A stretch of 64,000 nt of DNA from JAGPUQ01 sp041594335 (GCA_041594335.1 JBFHML010000003.1:14643-78642), one strand, 5' to 3'; positions 26,301-34,600 are shown, counted from the first letter of the stretch. Made by a program: numbers and translations. The notes: generated by a model not told the origin, from the sequence alone.

Positions 26301-26710
26301 GGACCGCCGAATTGTCCGCCGTCGGCTTCGACGCTGAGGCTGGACGCGCCGCCGTGGCGCGAATTCGCCGGGGCATCCACAACCTGCTAACCGACGACGC
26401 GGGACGCTGGTTGCTACAAAACCATACCCAGGCCGGCACCGAGCTCGAACTCGGCTATCAAGACGGTGGAGGCCAGACCCGTACCGCAATCGTCGACCGC
26501 ACCTTTGTGGCAGACGGGGTGCGCTGGATTATCGACTACAAACTGACTGAGCCCGATGGCGAACACCGCAGCGCATTCCTCGCTCGCCAGCGCGAGCGCT
26601 ACGGCCCGCAGTTGGCAAACTATTCGGCACTATTCCGCCGCATGGGATCCGAACCGATCACCACCGCGCTCTATTTCCCCCTACTTCCCCACCTGGAGAT
26701 CTGCACCTAG
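23372..26710 (+). CDS. AddA/RecB-like UvrD-family helicase-nuclease
   Basis: 1112 residues. Helicase motifs in order: Walker A VAPAGSGKTG (21-30), MTFTRKAAGEMRRRI (Ia), IHTIDAYCMQLARRL, VDECQDTS (Walker B Asp414-Glu415), LVGDGMQSLYGFR (III), LQANFRSQ (IV), TMHKAKGLEFDTVILP (V) and LYVACTRAVRRL (VI). A C-terminal PD-(D/E)XK nuclease has Asp1042 in IVDRTF and IIDYKL with Asp1055 and Lys1057. With the AddB-like partner this resembles AddAB, which processes broken DNA ends for RecA loading. recB/recC/recD are not in the window. Translation is coupled through a 4-base overlap. Confidence 0.9.
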   Translation: MTPDLDVRQAALDIHRSFSVVAPAGSGKTGLLTQRMLRLLAACEQPEEVLCMTFTRKAAGEMRRRILSALQRAQEDTPPSDAFARQTWDLARAAVARDRAAGWRLTEAVNRLQIHTIDAYCMQLARRLAGEAGVIATLTPTEHVVPLYQEAVRELCARLESADATGAALAVLLSHLDNHWPRLEELLIRLLSRREQWLAQLLASNNERAALESAVETLIRDTLSALTEAFSHVAGDLPGLLRYVAANRAAQGAPAILDVAARTLPEPNSTALPAWKVILSLFLAKDGNLRSKVDKRQGMPTAKDSVVPAEANHWKACWADLREQLATRPQWLALAQDTLALPDSPPSDTQWEVLNSLARLLPELAAHLELVFQRRGQCDFTAVALAALRALGDDEAPSDLALRLDYRLRHILVDECQDTSGLQFDLLRRLTAGWQNGDGRTLFLVGDGMQSLYGFRNANVGLFLDSRRHPLGNLHLQAVELQANFRSQAKLIHWFNRIFQHAFPAREDPGRGAVPYAPAIAVQPPLPEPAVAIDVLATDADDTHLGEQVAACAAQALATPGSVAILARSRGHLQAILPALNRRGLPWQATDIDRLGHRMAVIDLLSLTRALLSPTDRVAWLAVLRAPWSGLSHADLLALAGIHAGDLRAPLIPRLMRWQDNAALSAAGQATLARVAPILLDAWRARERKPLRSHVEGVWIALGGPATLLDPDDLRLCQQYFGLLEREADIARSDWPEFVRRAQQGYATPVAHTDAQLHILTMHKAKGLEFDTVILPALDRATRGDETALLLWHERVTAAGHRELLISPRQRSGDAGDPLYEWLRREAKLARQLENTRTLYVACTRAVRRLHLVFRQPGPKGPPNDSLLAPIWPALESELTHPGADTQVTMHSPAPTATAAAEPVLTHGLRLPPDWQPVWPARPATPPSPTPNDERESDGSSLARLAGTLFHRSVCQLLREGPRHWDTARIQRQELVWTAELSAVGFDAEAGRAAVARIRRGIHNLLTDDAGRWLLQNHTQAGTELELGYQDGGGQTRTAIVDRTFVADGVRWIIDYKLTEPDGEHRSAFLARQRERYGPQLANYSALFRRMGSEPITTALYFPLLPHLEICT

Positions 26711-26822
26711 CATCCCGCACATGCCGGGTCCTTGGTCGATTCCAGCTCCCCGGGGAAATCGCGCCACGACCTGCTAGAATGGCGCGCCTTAGAAAGCAGT
26801 CGTGCCGAGCCTGCGGCACGTG

Positions 26823-27905
26823 ATGACGAGTCCCATGATCGAAAAAGCCCTGGAAAACCTCAACATCGACGCACAGCAGGTACTGCTGACGCCAGATGAG
26901 TTGAAAGACGCGCTGCCCATGACCGACGCTGCGGCGACCACCGTGGTGCAGGGCAGGCAGACCGTACAGCAAATTCTCGACCGCCAGGATCACCGTTTGA
27001 TGATCGTTGTCGGCCCCTGCTCGATCCACGATGTAGAGGCGGCGATGGAGTACGCACAGCGGCTGCGCGACCTCGCCGATCGGGTCGCCGATACCCTGTT
27101 TGTGGTCATGCGCGTCTACTTCGAGAAGCCGCGTACGACGGTAGGCTGGAAAGGGCTCATCAACGACCCCCACCTCGACGACTCATTCTGCATCGATGAG
27201 GGGCTGCATATCGGTCGTCGTCTGCTCCTCAACATCGCGGAGCTGGGGCTCCCCGCCGCTACGGAAGCGCTCGACCCGATCTCACCACAATATCTTCAGG
27301 ATTTGATTTCCTGGTCGGCGATCGGCGCGCGCACGACCGAAAGCCAAACGCATCGGGAAATGGCCAGCGGCCTGACTTCTGCCGTGGGCTTCAAGAATGG
27401 CACCGACGGCAGTCTCACCGTCGCAATCAACGCCCTGCAGTCGGTTGCGAAACCACATCATTTTCTGGGCATCAACGGGGAGGGCCGGGTTGCCATCATC
27501 AAGACCCGCGGCAACCCCTATGCCCATGTTGTACTGCGCGGCGGAGACGGCAAGCCCAACTACGATTCGGTCAGCGTATCGCTTTGCGAGCAGGCGCTGA
27601 CCAAGGCGGGCATCCCGGCCAACATCATGGTCGACTGCAGCCACGCAAACTCCAATAAAAACCATGAGCTCGAACCCCTGGTGATCGAGAATGTCACCAA
27701 TCAGATTCTCGAGGGCAATCGATCCATCATTGGCCTGATGATTGAAAGCAACCTCGTCGCCGGCAATCAAAAGCTCTCGGCAAAGCGCAGCGAAATGGTC
27801 TACGGTCAATCCGTCACCGATGCCTGCATCGACTGGGATACCACCGAGTCCGCCCTGCTCGCCATGCACGAGCGGCTGCGCGACATCCTGCCGCGCCGCA
27901 GCTGA
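26823..27905 (+). CDS. aroG: 3-deoxy-7-phosphoheptulonate synthase, class I
   Basis: About 360 residues. DAHP synthase joins phosphoenolpyruvate and erythrose-4-phosphate, the first step to aromatic amino acids. Diagnostic segments are IVVGPCSIHD (metal-binding Cys), VMRVYFEKPRTTVGWKG, GFKNGTDG, RGGDGKPNY and the metal-binding VDCSHANSNKNH. Start is uncertain: ATG 26823 or ATG 26835 (two nearby in-frame starts, none with a strong ribosome site); GTG 26802 is also in frame. The E. coli AroF/G/H regulatory type (Phe, Tyr or Trp inhibition) cannot be told from sequence here; I use aroG as the generic class I name. Confidence 0.9.
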   Translation: MTSPMIEKALENLNIDAQQVLLTPDELKDALPMTDAAATTVVQGRQTVQQILDRQDHRLMIVVGPCSIHDVEAAMEYAQRLRDLADRVADTLFVVMRVYFEKPRTTVGWKGLINDPHLDDSFCIDEGLHIGRRLLLNIAELGLPAATEALDPISPQYLQDLISWSAIGARTTESQTHREMASGLTSAVGFKNGTDGSLTVAINALQSVAKPHHFLGINGEGRVAIIKTRGNPYAHVVLRGGDGKPNYDSVSVSLCEQALTKAGIPANIMVDCSHANSNKNHELEPLVIENVTNQILEGNRSIIGLMIESNLVAGNQKLSAKRSEMVYGQSVTDACIDWDTTESALLAMHERLRDILPRRS

Positions 27906-27978
27906 CCAAGCGAACCGGCGAACCGGCCGGCGAGGCTATACTGGCGACCGGCCAAAGCGCCAGCAGATGGGTCTGAAC

Positions 27979-29214
27979 ATGGACATTTATCTGGTGGGCG
28001 GGGCGATTCGCGATCGGTTACTGGGGCTCCCTGTCACCGAACGCGATTGGGTCGTAGTCGGCGCCACGCCCACCGCGATGCGCGCGCAGGGCTTCCGTCC
28101 AGTGGGGCGGGATTTCCCTGTCTTTCTGCATCCACACACCGGCGAGGAATATGCGCTGGCGCGCACCGAGCGCAAAATCGCGCCCGGACACGGCGGCTTC
28201 ACCTTCCACGCCGCCCCAGAAGTCCGTCTCGAGGAAGATCTACGCCGCCGCGACCTCACCATCAACGCCATCGCTGAATCGCCCGACGGCCAACTAATCG
28301 ATCCCTACGGTGGGTGCCGCGATTTGGAGCAACGGGTGCTGCGGCATGTCTCCGACGCGTTTGTCGAGGATCCGCTGCGGGTGCTGCGCGTCGCACGCTT
28401 CGCTGCTCGACTGCAACCACTCGGGTTTCAGGTCGCGCCCGAAACCCGGGCCCTGATGGCACGGATTGCCGCCGGCGAAGAATTACTGCAACTGTCGGCC
28501 GAGCGGGTCTGGAACGAGACCCACAAGGCGCTTTCCACGGCGGCACCACAGGCCTTCATCGAGGTGTTACGCGACTGTGATGCGCTGGCGGTGCTGTTTC
28601 CGGAGCTCCACGCATTGTTCGGAGTGCCGCAACGATCCGATTACCATCCCGAAATCGACACGGGAACGCACGTACTGATGGCTCTGGCTCGGGCCGCTCA
28701 GCTGACTCCGGATCCGCGGATACGTTTTGCCGTACTCGTGCACGACCTGGGCAAAGGCCTCACGCCGGCCGACATACTACCCCGACATATCGGTCACGAG
28801 CAGGCCGGGCTACCACTGGTGGAGGACCTCTGTGCACGGCTTCGCGTGCCCAAAGAATACCGCCGCTTGGCGCTACTGGTGACCCGCCTACACCTGCAGT
28901 GCCATAAAGCCCGCGAGTTGCGCGCCGACACCTTATTGCGCTTGTTCCATGACCTGGACATCTATCGCCGCCCGGAAACGCTAGAACAATTTACCCTCGC
29001 CTGTGAAGCCGACGCCAGAGGCCGAGGGGGCAGCTTCGGCTCACGCCGCTATGAAACGGCCGCCTGGCTACGCGAGTTGGCCGAACGACTGCGCGCGGTC
29101 CGTCCCCACCGCCACCTAGAGGCCGGATTGCGCGGTGCTGGGCTGGCCGCAGCGCTTGACGGCGACCGTCGCGCCGTCATTACTGCCTATCAGCGGGAGA
29201 CGCGCGACGACTGA
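27979..29214 (+). CDS. cca: Multifunctional CCA protein (tRNA nucleotidyltransferase)
   Basis: 411 residues from ATG 27979 (E. coli 412). It adds or repairs the CCA end of tRNAs without a template. MDIYLVGGAIRDRLLGLPVT is the nucleotide-binding GGxxRD motif, ERDWVVVG carries catalytic acidic residues, EEDLRRRDLTINAIAE and EDPLRVLRVARFAARL follow. The C-terminal half is an HD phosphohydrolase domain (about 225-340; FAVLVHDLGKGLTP), so this is the long gammaproteobacterial type with 2',3'-cyclic phosphodiesterase and phosphatase activity. ATG 27967 four codons upstream is an alternative. Confidence 0.95.
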   Translation: MDIYLVGGAIRDRLLGLPVTERDWVVVGATPTAMRAQGFRPVGRDFPVFLHPHTGEEYALARTERKIAPGHGGFTFHAAPEVRLEEDLRRRDLTINAIAESPDGQLIDPYGGCRDLEQRVLRHVSDAFVEDPLRVLRVARFAARLQPLGFQVAPETRALMARIAAGEELLQLSAERVWNETHKALSTAAPQAFIEVLRDCDALAVLFPELHALFGVPQRSDYHPEIDTGTHVLMALARAAQLTPDPRIRFAVLVHDLGKGLTPADILPRHIGHEQAGLPLVEDLCARLRVPKEYRRLALLVTRLHLQCHKARELRADTLLRLFHDLDIYRRPETLEQFTLACEADARGRGGSFGSRRYETAAWLRELAERLRAVRPHRHLEAGLRGAGLAAALDGDRRAVITAYQRETRDD

Positions 29215-29229
29215 CAGCGGTCCCGCCCC

Positions 29230-29264
29230 TCTCGCCCTTGAAAAATTACCGGGCGACCCGATTA
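29230..29264 (+). promoter_or_regulatory. Sigma-32 (heat-shock) promoter of hsp20
   Basis: TCTCGCCCTTGAA at 29230-29242 matches every defined base of the sigma-32 -35 consensus TNtCNCcCTTGAA. After a 14-base spacer, CCCGATTA at 29257-29264 resembles the -10 box CCCCATNT. It lies 40 bases before the start codon of a small heat-shock protein gene, exactly where heat-shock control is expected. Confidence 0.78.
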
Positions 29265-29303
29265 AGATCGCTAGAGTCAGGCCAGCATTGCCAGGAGGTT
29301 ACA

Positions 29304-29732
29304 ATGCCGCTGGTACCCCGAGGCAGCTTCTTTGATCTGGATAAGGTATTCGACAATTTTCTGAGTCCCGCACAGCGGTTAGAGCAAGGCCAGAACGGTT
29401 TTTTTGCTCCCCGGGTCGATATTCGAGAACAGCCGGACTGTTACCAAATCAGCGCCGAGTTGCCCGGCGTCAAGCGCGAGGATATCCAGATCGAACTCGA
29501 AGACGGCATACTCACCGTCACTGCAGAGATTCGTCGCGAAAACCAGGCGGAAAGCGAAGGTCGAGTCATCCGACAGGAGCGCCGCTACGGCAAGTACCTG
29601 CGCAGCTTTAATCTCGGCACTGATATTCAAGACACCGATATCAGCGCGAGTTTCGAAAACGGCATCCTCAAGCTCACCGCACCCAAGGTCACCGAAACCA
29701 AACCCCGCCAACGGCGCATCGAGATTCGCTGA
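29304..29732 (+). CDS. Hsp20/alpha-crystallin family small heat-shock protein
   Basis: 142 residues; an ATP-independent holdase that binds unfolding proteins. The alpha-crystallin domain spans about 38-128 (APRVDIREQPDCYQISAELPGVKRED, then EDGILTVTAEI), with the conserved ELPGV and a late SFENGILKLTAPK strand; the C-terminal tail RQRRIEIR carries the IxI motif. Start ATG 29304 has a perfect AGGAGG 5 bases upstream, which settles the start over an in-frame codon at 29238. A sigma-32 promoter precedes it. It ends 8 bases before the convergent folK gene. Confidence 0.95.
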   Translation: MPLVPRGSFFDLDKVFDNFLSPAQRLEQGQNGFFAPRVDIREQPDCYQISAELPGVKREDIQIELEDGILTVTAEIRRENQAESEGRVIRQERRYGKYLRSFNLGTDIQDTDISASFENGILKLTAPKVTETKPRQRRIEIR

Positions 29733-29740
29733 GACGGGAC

Positions 29741-30244
29741 TCAAGATGTCGCGGGTGGCCAATCAAACGCCACCGGCCACAGCCGCTGATTGTCGAACCG
29801 CAGCTCGCCGGCCAGCTGTCGATAGGTTCGGCGAAGCGCCGGATGTTTCTCCTCCGGCGCTAGATCCGCCAAGGGTCGCAACACGAAGGCATAGCGAAGA
29901 ATTTCATCTCGCGGCAGCTGTATGCCGGCGAATGTCCCGACCCAGTCGCCGTACGTCAGAATATCGATATCTAGGGTGCGAGCACAGTACTTTGCAGCCC
30001 CTCGCCGCCGGTGATTGGCGTCTTCGATCGCGCGCAGCGATCGCGCCAGATCACCCACCGTGAGATCGGTTTCCAAGCGAACCACGAGGTTCAGAAAGTT
30101 GTCGCCTGCGAAACCTACCGCGGCGCTCTCGTACACGGGTGACAGTTCGAGCAACCCAAAGGCCTCGGACAGGGCATCTAACGCCAGCTCGAGATGACGG
30201 CGTGGCGCGATATTCGACCCCAGCCCCAAGTACACCCGCGGCAT
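29741..30244 (-). CDS. folK: 6-hydroxymethyl-7,8-dihydropterin pyrophosphokinase
   Basis: 167 residues (E. coli 159). FolK transfers pyrophosphate from ATP to hydroxymethyl-dihydropterin in folate synthesis. YLGLGSNIAPRRHLELALDAL is the pterin/ATP-binding start, and CARTLDIDILTYGD carries the two metal-binding Asp. Start ATG 30244 overlaps the folB stop by one base (TGATG), giving tight coupling to the previous folate enzyme. Longer upstream in-frame starts would overlap folB and are unlikely. Third gene of tsaD-folB-folK. Confidence 0.96.
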   Translation of the reverse strand: MPRVYLGLGSNIAPRRHLELALDALSEAFGLLELSPVYESAAVGFAGDNFLNLVVRLETDLTVGDLARSLRAIEDANHRRRGAAKYCARTLDIDILTYGDWVGTFAGIQLPRDEILRYAFVLRPLADLAPEEKHPALRRTYRQLAGELRFDNQRLWPVAFDWPPATS

Positions 30245-30615
30245 CAGGGCCGCACGCCGCGTTCGATCTGGATGCCCACGTCCTGGGCACCTCGCAAGGC
30301 CCCGGGCTTGCTCAAGCGAAGACGCAGCCAAGGCACCGGAAACTCCGTCAGCACCAGCGATGCGATCTCCTCCGCAAGCCGTTCCACCAGCAGACAGCCG
30401 GAGCTTTCTACATGACTGATGATTCTTTTAGCCACGGCTTTGTAGTTGAGCGCGTGCTCGATATCGTCTGTGGCAGCCGCGGCACTGATGTTGGTCGCCA
30501 TCTCCAAGTCAAGAGACACCGTTTGACGCACTTGGCGCTCCCATTCATAAATCCCGATAGTGGTATCGATCCGCAGGTCGCGGATGTAGACGATATCCGT
30601 CTCAGGCCGGGTCAC
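30244..30615 (-). CDS. folB: Dihydroneopterin aldolase
   Basis: 123 residues. It cleaves dihydroneopterin to hydroxymethyl-dihydropterin and glycolaldehyde, supplying FolK, encoded next. DIVYIRDLRIDTTIGIYEWE is the FolB signature with the catalytic Glu/Tyr region, and SSGCLLVERLAEEIASLVL the conserved late helix. It overlaps tsaD by 4 bases and folK by 1, a compact translation-coupled set. Confidence 0.96.
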   Translation of the reverse strand: MTRPETDIVYIRDLRIDTTIGIYEWERQVRQTVSLDLEMATNISAAAATDDIEHALNYKAVAKRIISHVESSGCLLVERLAEEIASLVLTEFPVPWLRLRLSKPGALRGAQDVGIQIERGVRP

Positions 30616-31652
30616 GCCTGGCCCCCCAGCGGCGGAAGGCTAGTAATCGGCCAACGCGGCAAAGCGCGAATGGCCAGATCTTCCGCGGCACCATCCAGCA
30701 GCCGCTGGCACCCTGCATAAGCGATCATGGCACCGTTATCCGTGCAGAACTCAGGCCGCGCGTAAAAGACGCGGGCGCCGCGCCGCGCCAACGCAGCCTC
30801 GAGGCGCTCCCGCAACAAGCGATTTGCCGAAACGCCGCCGGCGATCACCAGGGTGCCGAGCCCGCTGGCATCCAGGGCCCGCACGCACTTGATAACCAGC
30901 GTGTCGACCACCGCATCCTGAAAAGCACAGGCAATATCGGCACAAGTCTGGGCGTCGGGCCGACCGGAATCATCCGCGTATTCGGCTACCTGATTCAGCG
31001 TAAACGTCTTGAGTCCAGAAAAACTGAAGTCCAGTCCAGGGCGATCGGTCATCGGTCGTGGGAAGCGAAATCGCCGCGCGTCACCCGTTGCGGCCAGACG
31101 GGCAATCGCAGGACCGCCGGGGTAACCCAGACCAAGCATTTTCGCCGCCTTGTCGAAAGCCTCACCCGCCGCGTCATCCAATGACTCCCCCAGCAAAGCA
31201 TAACGCCCGATGCCCTGAACATGGACCAATTGGGTATGACCGCCGGACACCAGCAGCGCCAAAAAGGGGAAGCTGGGGGGCTCCGCCTCCAACATAGGGG
31301 CCAACAGATGTCCTTCCATATGATGAACACCTACCGCCGGAACCCCCCAAGCGTAGGCCAGCGCGCGTCCCACGGCACCGCCGACCATCAAGGCGCCGAC
31401 CAACCCAGGACCCGCCGTATAGGCAACGCCGTCGATCGCACCCGCGGGACTCCCAGATCGTTCCAGCACCGTGCGGATCATGGGTAACAAGCGGCGCACG
31501 TGATCCCGGGAGGCCAGCTCTGGAACCACACCGCCGTAACAGGCATGCAAATCGATCTGGCTGAAGAGATCGTGAGCCAGGAGGCCCGCCGCGCTATCGT
31601 AGACCGCAACCCCGGTCTCATCGCAGGATGTCTCGATACCTAGAACGCGCAT
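30612..31652 (-). CDS. tsaD: tRNA N6-adenosine threonylcarbamoyltransferase TsaD
   Basis: 346 residues of the ASKHA fold (Kae1/Gcp). It moves the threonylcarbamoyl group onto A37 of ANN-decoding tRNAs, with TsaB, TsaC and TsaE. MRVLGIETSCDETGVAVYD is the nucleotide-binding start; His111 and His115 in HHMEGHLLAP bind the metal, and TDNGAMIAYAG ends the active site. It is the first gene of tsaD-folB-folK and is divergent from rpsU, the classic neighbour in gammaproteobacteria; 170 bases between hold the rpsU promoter. Confidence 0.97.
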   Translation of the reverse strand: MRVLGIETSCDETGVAVYDSAAGLLAHDLFSQIDLHACYGGVVPELASRDHVRRLLPMIRTVLERSGSPAGAIDGVAYTAGPGLVGALMVGGAVGRALAYAWGVPAVGVHHMEGHLLAPMLEAEPPSFPFLALLVSGGHTQLVHVQGIGRYALLGESLDDAAGEAFDKAAKMLGLGYPGGPAIARLAATGDARRFRFPRPMTDRPGLDFSFSGLKTFTLNQVAEYADDSGRPDAQTCADIACAFQDAVVDTLVIKCVRALDASGLGTLVIAGGVSANRLLRERLEAALARRGARVFYARPEFCTDNGAMIAYAGCQRLLDGAAEDLAIRALPRWPITSLPPLGGQA

Positions 31653-31746
31653 GACTACTCACCCCTCGACCGCGGGCATGATAATTCCCTGCCACCCCGC
31701 TGGCCAGCCGGCCCCAGGTCTGTCCCGGTGTACGCTGCGCCCCCAC

Positions 31747-31776
31747 TTTGCACGCCGGCCCCGGAGCCGGTAAAAT
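31747..31776 (+). promoter_or_regulatory. Candidate sigma-70 promoter of the rpsU-dnaG-rpoD operon
   Basis: TTTGCA (31747-31752, four of six) and TAAAAT (31771-31776, five of six) are spaced by 18 bases. The predicted transcript starts about 40 bases upstream of the rpsU ATG and would cover the macromolecular synthesis operon. Confidence 0.5.
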
Positions 31777-31822
31777 TCCGGCCCCCAATGCAGCCACCTG
31801 ATGATTCAGGATAAGAGGATCG

Positions 31823-32038
31823 ATGCCGTCAGTACGAGTCAAAGAGAACGAACCCTTCGACGTGGCCCTGCGCCGCTTCAAGCGCTCCTGCGAAAAAGCC
31901 GGTGTGTTGGCCGAGGTTCGGCGTCGCGAGTACTACGAGAAACCTGCCTGGGCGCGGAAGCGCAAGGCCGCTGCTGCGGTCAAACGCCACGCCAAAAAGC
32001 TGCAACGCGAAGCGCGCAAGTTCCAAAAATTATATTAG
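31823..32038 (+). CDS. rpsU: 30S ribosomal protein S21
   Basis: 71 residues, very basic, E. coli length. MPSVRVKENEPFDVALRRFK and the Arg/Lys-rich tail (RKRKAAAAVKRHAKKLQREA) are diagnostic. S21 helps the 30S subunit recognise mRNA. AGAGGA lies 4 bases before the ATG. First gene of the macromolecular synthesis operon with yqeY, dnaG and rpoD. Confidence 0.97.
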   Translation: MPSVRVKENEPFDVALRRFKRSCEKAGVLAEVRRREYYEKPAWARKRKAAAAVKRHAKKLQREARKFQKLY

Positions 32039-32099
32039 GACTGGCGTGGTGCCTGCGGCGTCGGCTCGCCGCAGGCATCGCCCGCGGCGGCCCCAAGGC

Positions 32100-32552
32100 G
32101 TGACCACACCCGATCTCCGACAGCAGCTCTCTGATGCCATGAAGGCCGCCATGCGGGCTCGGGATCGCGAGCGGCTGGACGCCATCCGGTTAATCCTCGC
32201 TGAAATCCAACGCGTCGAGGTCGACGAGCGCATTACCGTGGAAGACGCGCGCATCGTCATGATCCTCGACCGCATGACCAAGCAACGACGCGACGCGATC
32301 ACACAATATGAGACGGCGGGCCGCGACGAGCTAGCAGATCGCGAGCGGGCGGAAATTGCGGTCATTGCCGAATTCTTGCCCGAACCCCTGACCGAGACGG
32401 AAATCGACGCCTTGATCACCGCCGCCATTTCCGAAGTTGGGGCGGATTCCGCCCGAGATATGGGCAAGGTGATGGCGCTGCTCAAGCCACAACTCCAAGG
32501 ACGAGCTGACTTGGGTGCGATCAGCGGTCGCGTGAAACGCCGACTCACCTAA
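32100..32552 (+). CDS. yqeY: GatB/YqeY domain-containing protein
   Basis: About 150 residues from GTG 32100, the earliest start that keeps the family N-terminus (TTPDLRQQLSDAMKAAMRAR). All-helical; AIRLILAEIQRVEVDERI and AEFLPEPLTETEID are conserved in the YqeY family, and the C-terminal helices DMGKVMALLKPQLQGRADLG resemble the tRNA-binding tail of amidotransferase subunit GatB. Function is not established. It sits between rpsU and dnaG, its usual place; only a weak AAGG precedes the start. Confidence 0.92.
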   Translation: MTTPDLRQQLSDAMKAAMRARDRERLDAIRLILAEIQRVEVDERITVEDARIVMILDRMTKQRRDAITQYETAGRDELADRERAEIAVIAEFLPEPLTETEIDALITAAISEVGADSARDMGKVMALLKPQLQGRADLGAISGRVKRRLT

Positions 32553-32607
32553 CCGCAAGCTCGCGCGGCCCCTCGCCAGCGCCATTCCAGGGTGCAATAC
32601 TTTCGGT

Positions 32608-34494
32608 ATGGCCGGCCGCATCCCCCAGTCCTTCATCGACGACCTGCTCGACCGGACCGACATCGTCGACCTGATCGGCGAGCGTGTCGACTTGCGCCGC
32701 GCAGGCAGCAATCATAAAGCCCGCTGCCCTTTTCATGAGGAAAAGACCCCCTCCTTCTCGGTTAATGGGGACCGCCAATTTTATTATTGCTTTGGCTGCA
32801 ACGCCGGGGGCAACGCCATCGGCTTCCTCATGGCCTACGATCACCTGGACTTCGTGGGCGCAGTAAGCCAGCTAGCGCGCCGTGCGGGCCTGGAGATCCC
32901 TCGCGAGGCCACCCAGGCTACCGATCGACACGCACCGCTATTTGCCGTCCTGCACCGAGCCCAGGAATTCTTTGCTGCGCAACTGCAACATCACTCGGCG
33001 GCCTCGACGGCAATCACCTACCTGGAGCGCCGCGGGATCAGCGTCGACATAGCGAAAGAATACGGCCTCGGGTTTGCTCCTCCGGGCTGGGACAACCTCC
33101 TCACCGCCATGAACGCGTCCAGTGATCACCACACCCTGGAGCACCTGATCACGGCGGGATTGGCGGTAACCAGAGAGTCAGGCACCGGCCATTACGACCG
33201 CTTCCGCCGCCGGCTCATGTTTCCCATTCGGGATCACCGGGGCCGCGTATTGGGTTTCGGGGGTCGTGTGCTGGGCGACGATCAGCCCAAATACCTCAAC
33301 TCACCTGAAACCCCGGTATTTCATAAAGGCACCGAACTCTACGGTCTGTATGAAGCGCGCCGACACCTAGGCGATGGCCTGCCAATACTGGTGGTGGAAG
33401 GCTATACCGATGTACTGGCCCTGGCGCAGTTCGGGCTCCGCAATGCGGTCGCCGCCCTCGGCACCGCGCTGACCGAAGACCACCTGCACAAGCTCTTCCG
33501 GCACACGGGAGACGTGATTTTCAGTTTCGATGGCGATGCCGCAGGCCGCCGCGCTGCGCGCCGTGCGTTGGACCTCTGCCTCCCGGTGCTGCGCGACGGC
33601 CGCACTGCGCGCTTCCTCTTCCTGCCCGAGGGCGAAGATCCGGACACCCTGGTGCGCAAGCTTGGCGCCGAAGGATTTCGCGCCCGACTCGAGACAGCCG
33701 TACCGTTGTCGGAGTTTCTTTTCGATACGGCGGCCGCAGACCTAGACCTAGCGCTGCCCGATCACCGAGCCCGCTTCTGCCAACGCGCGCTGTCCCTTAT
33801 CGAGCGACTGCCCGATGGCGTGCTCAAGCCGCTCTTTATGGGCGAGCTGGCGCAACGGGCCGGCGTACCACTAGACGCTTTATCGCGCCCCACCCAAGAC
33901 GCCGCCCCGGCACCGCCGCCGGCGGCCACCGCCACCGCACCCCGGGTGGCGACGCCTCTCCGTCGCCCCGCGCAACGAGCGACGGCTCCGCGCGGCGGCA
34001 CCAGCTGCCGCTCATTGGCACATCACGTGTTGGCGCTACTGTTGCATGATCCCGGCATCAGCAGGGCGTTGGCAGAGGACCTCTCGCGTCTGGAGCCCGA
34101 CAATCCCGATATTGACTTACTGCAAAGAGTCCACCGAGTGCTGCACGACAACAGGGGCTACAACTTGGTGCATCTACTGAGCTACTGGCACGGCATGTAC
34201 GGCGCGGAAGAATGCGCCCTCTTGGCACGCATCGCCGATAACGAGCTATTCCAGGCCACGGTGGGATCCCACGATGACCGCCTGAACGAAGCGCGAAGCC
34301 TGCTCGCACGCCTGCTCGCCGCCCAAGAGCGCGAACGCCCCCCGGTTGCACGGTTGCGCACTCTGCTCGGCCGCGACGTACTCGCAGCCGAGGATCGCGC
34401 CCGTATTCGCGCACTCATCCTAGAAATCTCTCACAGCAATCCACAAGATCCGATAATTCAGGAAGCAAAACAACGTGTTGTAGATAGTGTCTAA
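32608..34494 (+). CDS. dnaG: DNA primase
   Basis: 628 residues. It makes RNA primers at the replication fork. Zinc-finger ligands are Cys40, His43, Cys61 and Cys64, the same numbers as in E. coli. The TOPRIM core holds VVEGYTDVLAL and the acidic FSFDGDAAGR run. A Pro/Ala-rich hinge (about 430-470, APAPPPAATATAP) precedes the C-terminal helicase-binding domain. ATG 32608; 55 bases after yqeY. The partner helicase dnaB is at 59-60 kb. Confidence 0.97.
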   Translation: MAGRIPQSFIDDLLDRTDIVDLIGERVDLRRAGSNHKARCPFHEEKTPSFSVNGDRQFYYCFGCNAGGNAIGFLMAYDHLDFVGAVSQLARRAGLEIPREATQATDRHAPLFAVLHRAQEFFAAQLQHHSAASTAITYLERRGISVDIAKEYGLGFAPPGWDNLLTAMNASSDHHTLEHLITAGLAVTRESGTGHYDRFRRRLMFPIRDHRGRVLGFGGRVLGDDQPKYLNSPETPVFHKGTELYGLYEARRHLGDGLPILVVEGYTDVLALAQFGLRNAVAALGTALTEDHLHKLFRHTGDVIFSFDGDAAGRRAARRALDLCLPVLRDGRTARFLFLPEGEDPDTLVRKLGAEGFRARLETAVPLSEFLFDTAAADLDLALPDHRARFCQRALSLIERLPDGVLKPLFMGELAQRAGVPLDALSRPTQDAAPAPPPAATATAPRVATPLRRPAQRATAPRGGTSCRSLAHHVLALLLHDPGISRALAEDLSRLEPDNPDIDLLQRVHRVLHDNRGYNLVHLLSYWHGMYGAEECALLARIADNELFQATVGSHDDRLNEARSLLARLLAAQERERPPVARLRTLLGRDVLAAEDRARIRALILEISHSNPQDPIIQEAKQRVVDSV

Positions 34495-34518
34495 TGACCA
34501 TCCAAAGCCGTTACGGGG

Positions 34519-34558
34519 TTGCAATCAGTGGCTTATGCCCCCATTCATTCGCTACAAT
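34519..34558 (+). promoter_or_regulatory. Possible promoter elements upstream of rpoD
   Basis: In the 106-base dnaG-rpoD gap, TACAAT (34553-34558) could be a sigma-70 -10 box without a clear -35. CCCCATTC (34539-34546), 14 bases after TTGCAA (34519-34524), loosely resembles a sigma-32 promoter. Both are weak; E. coli rpoD is also served by an internal heat-shock promoter. Confidence 0.3.
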
Positions 34559-34600
34559 GGTCGGCTTTGATTCCGCGCACCTCCCAGCCAAGAGCAAGCG

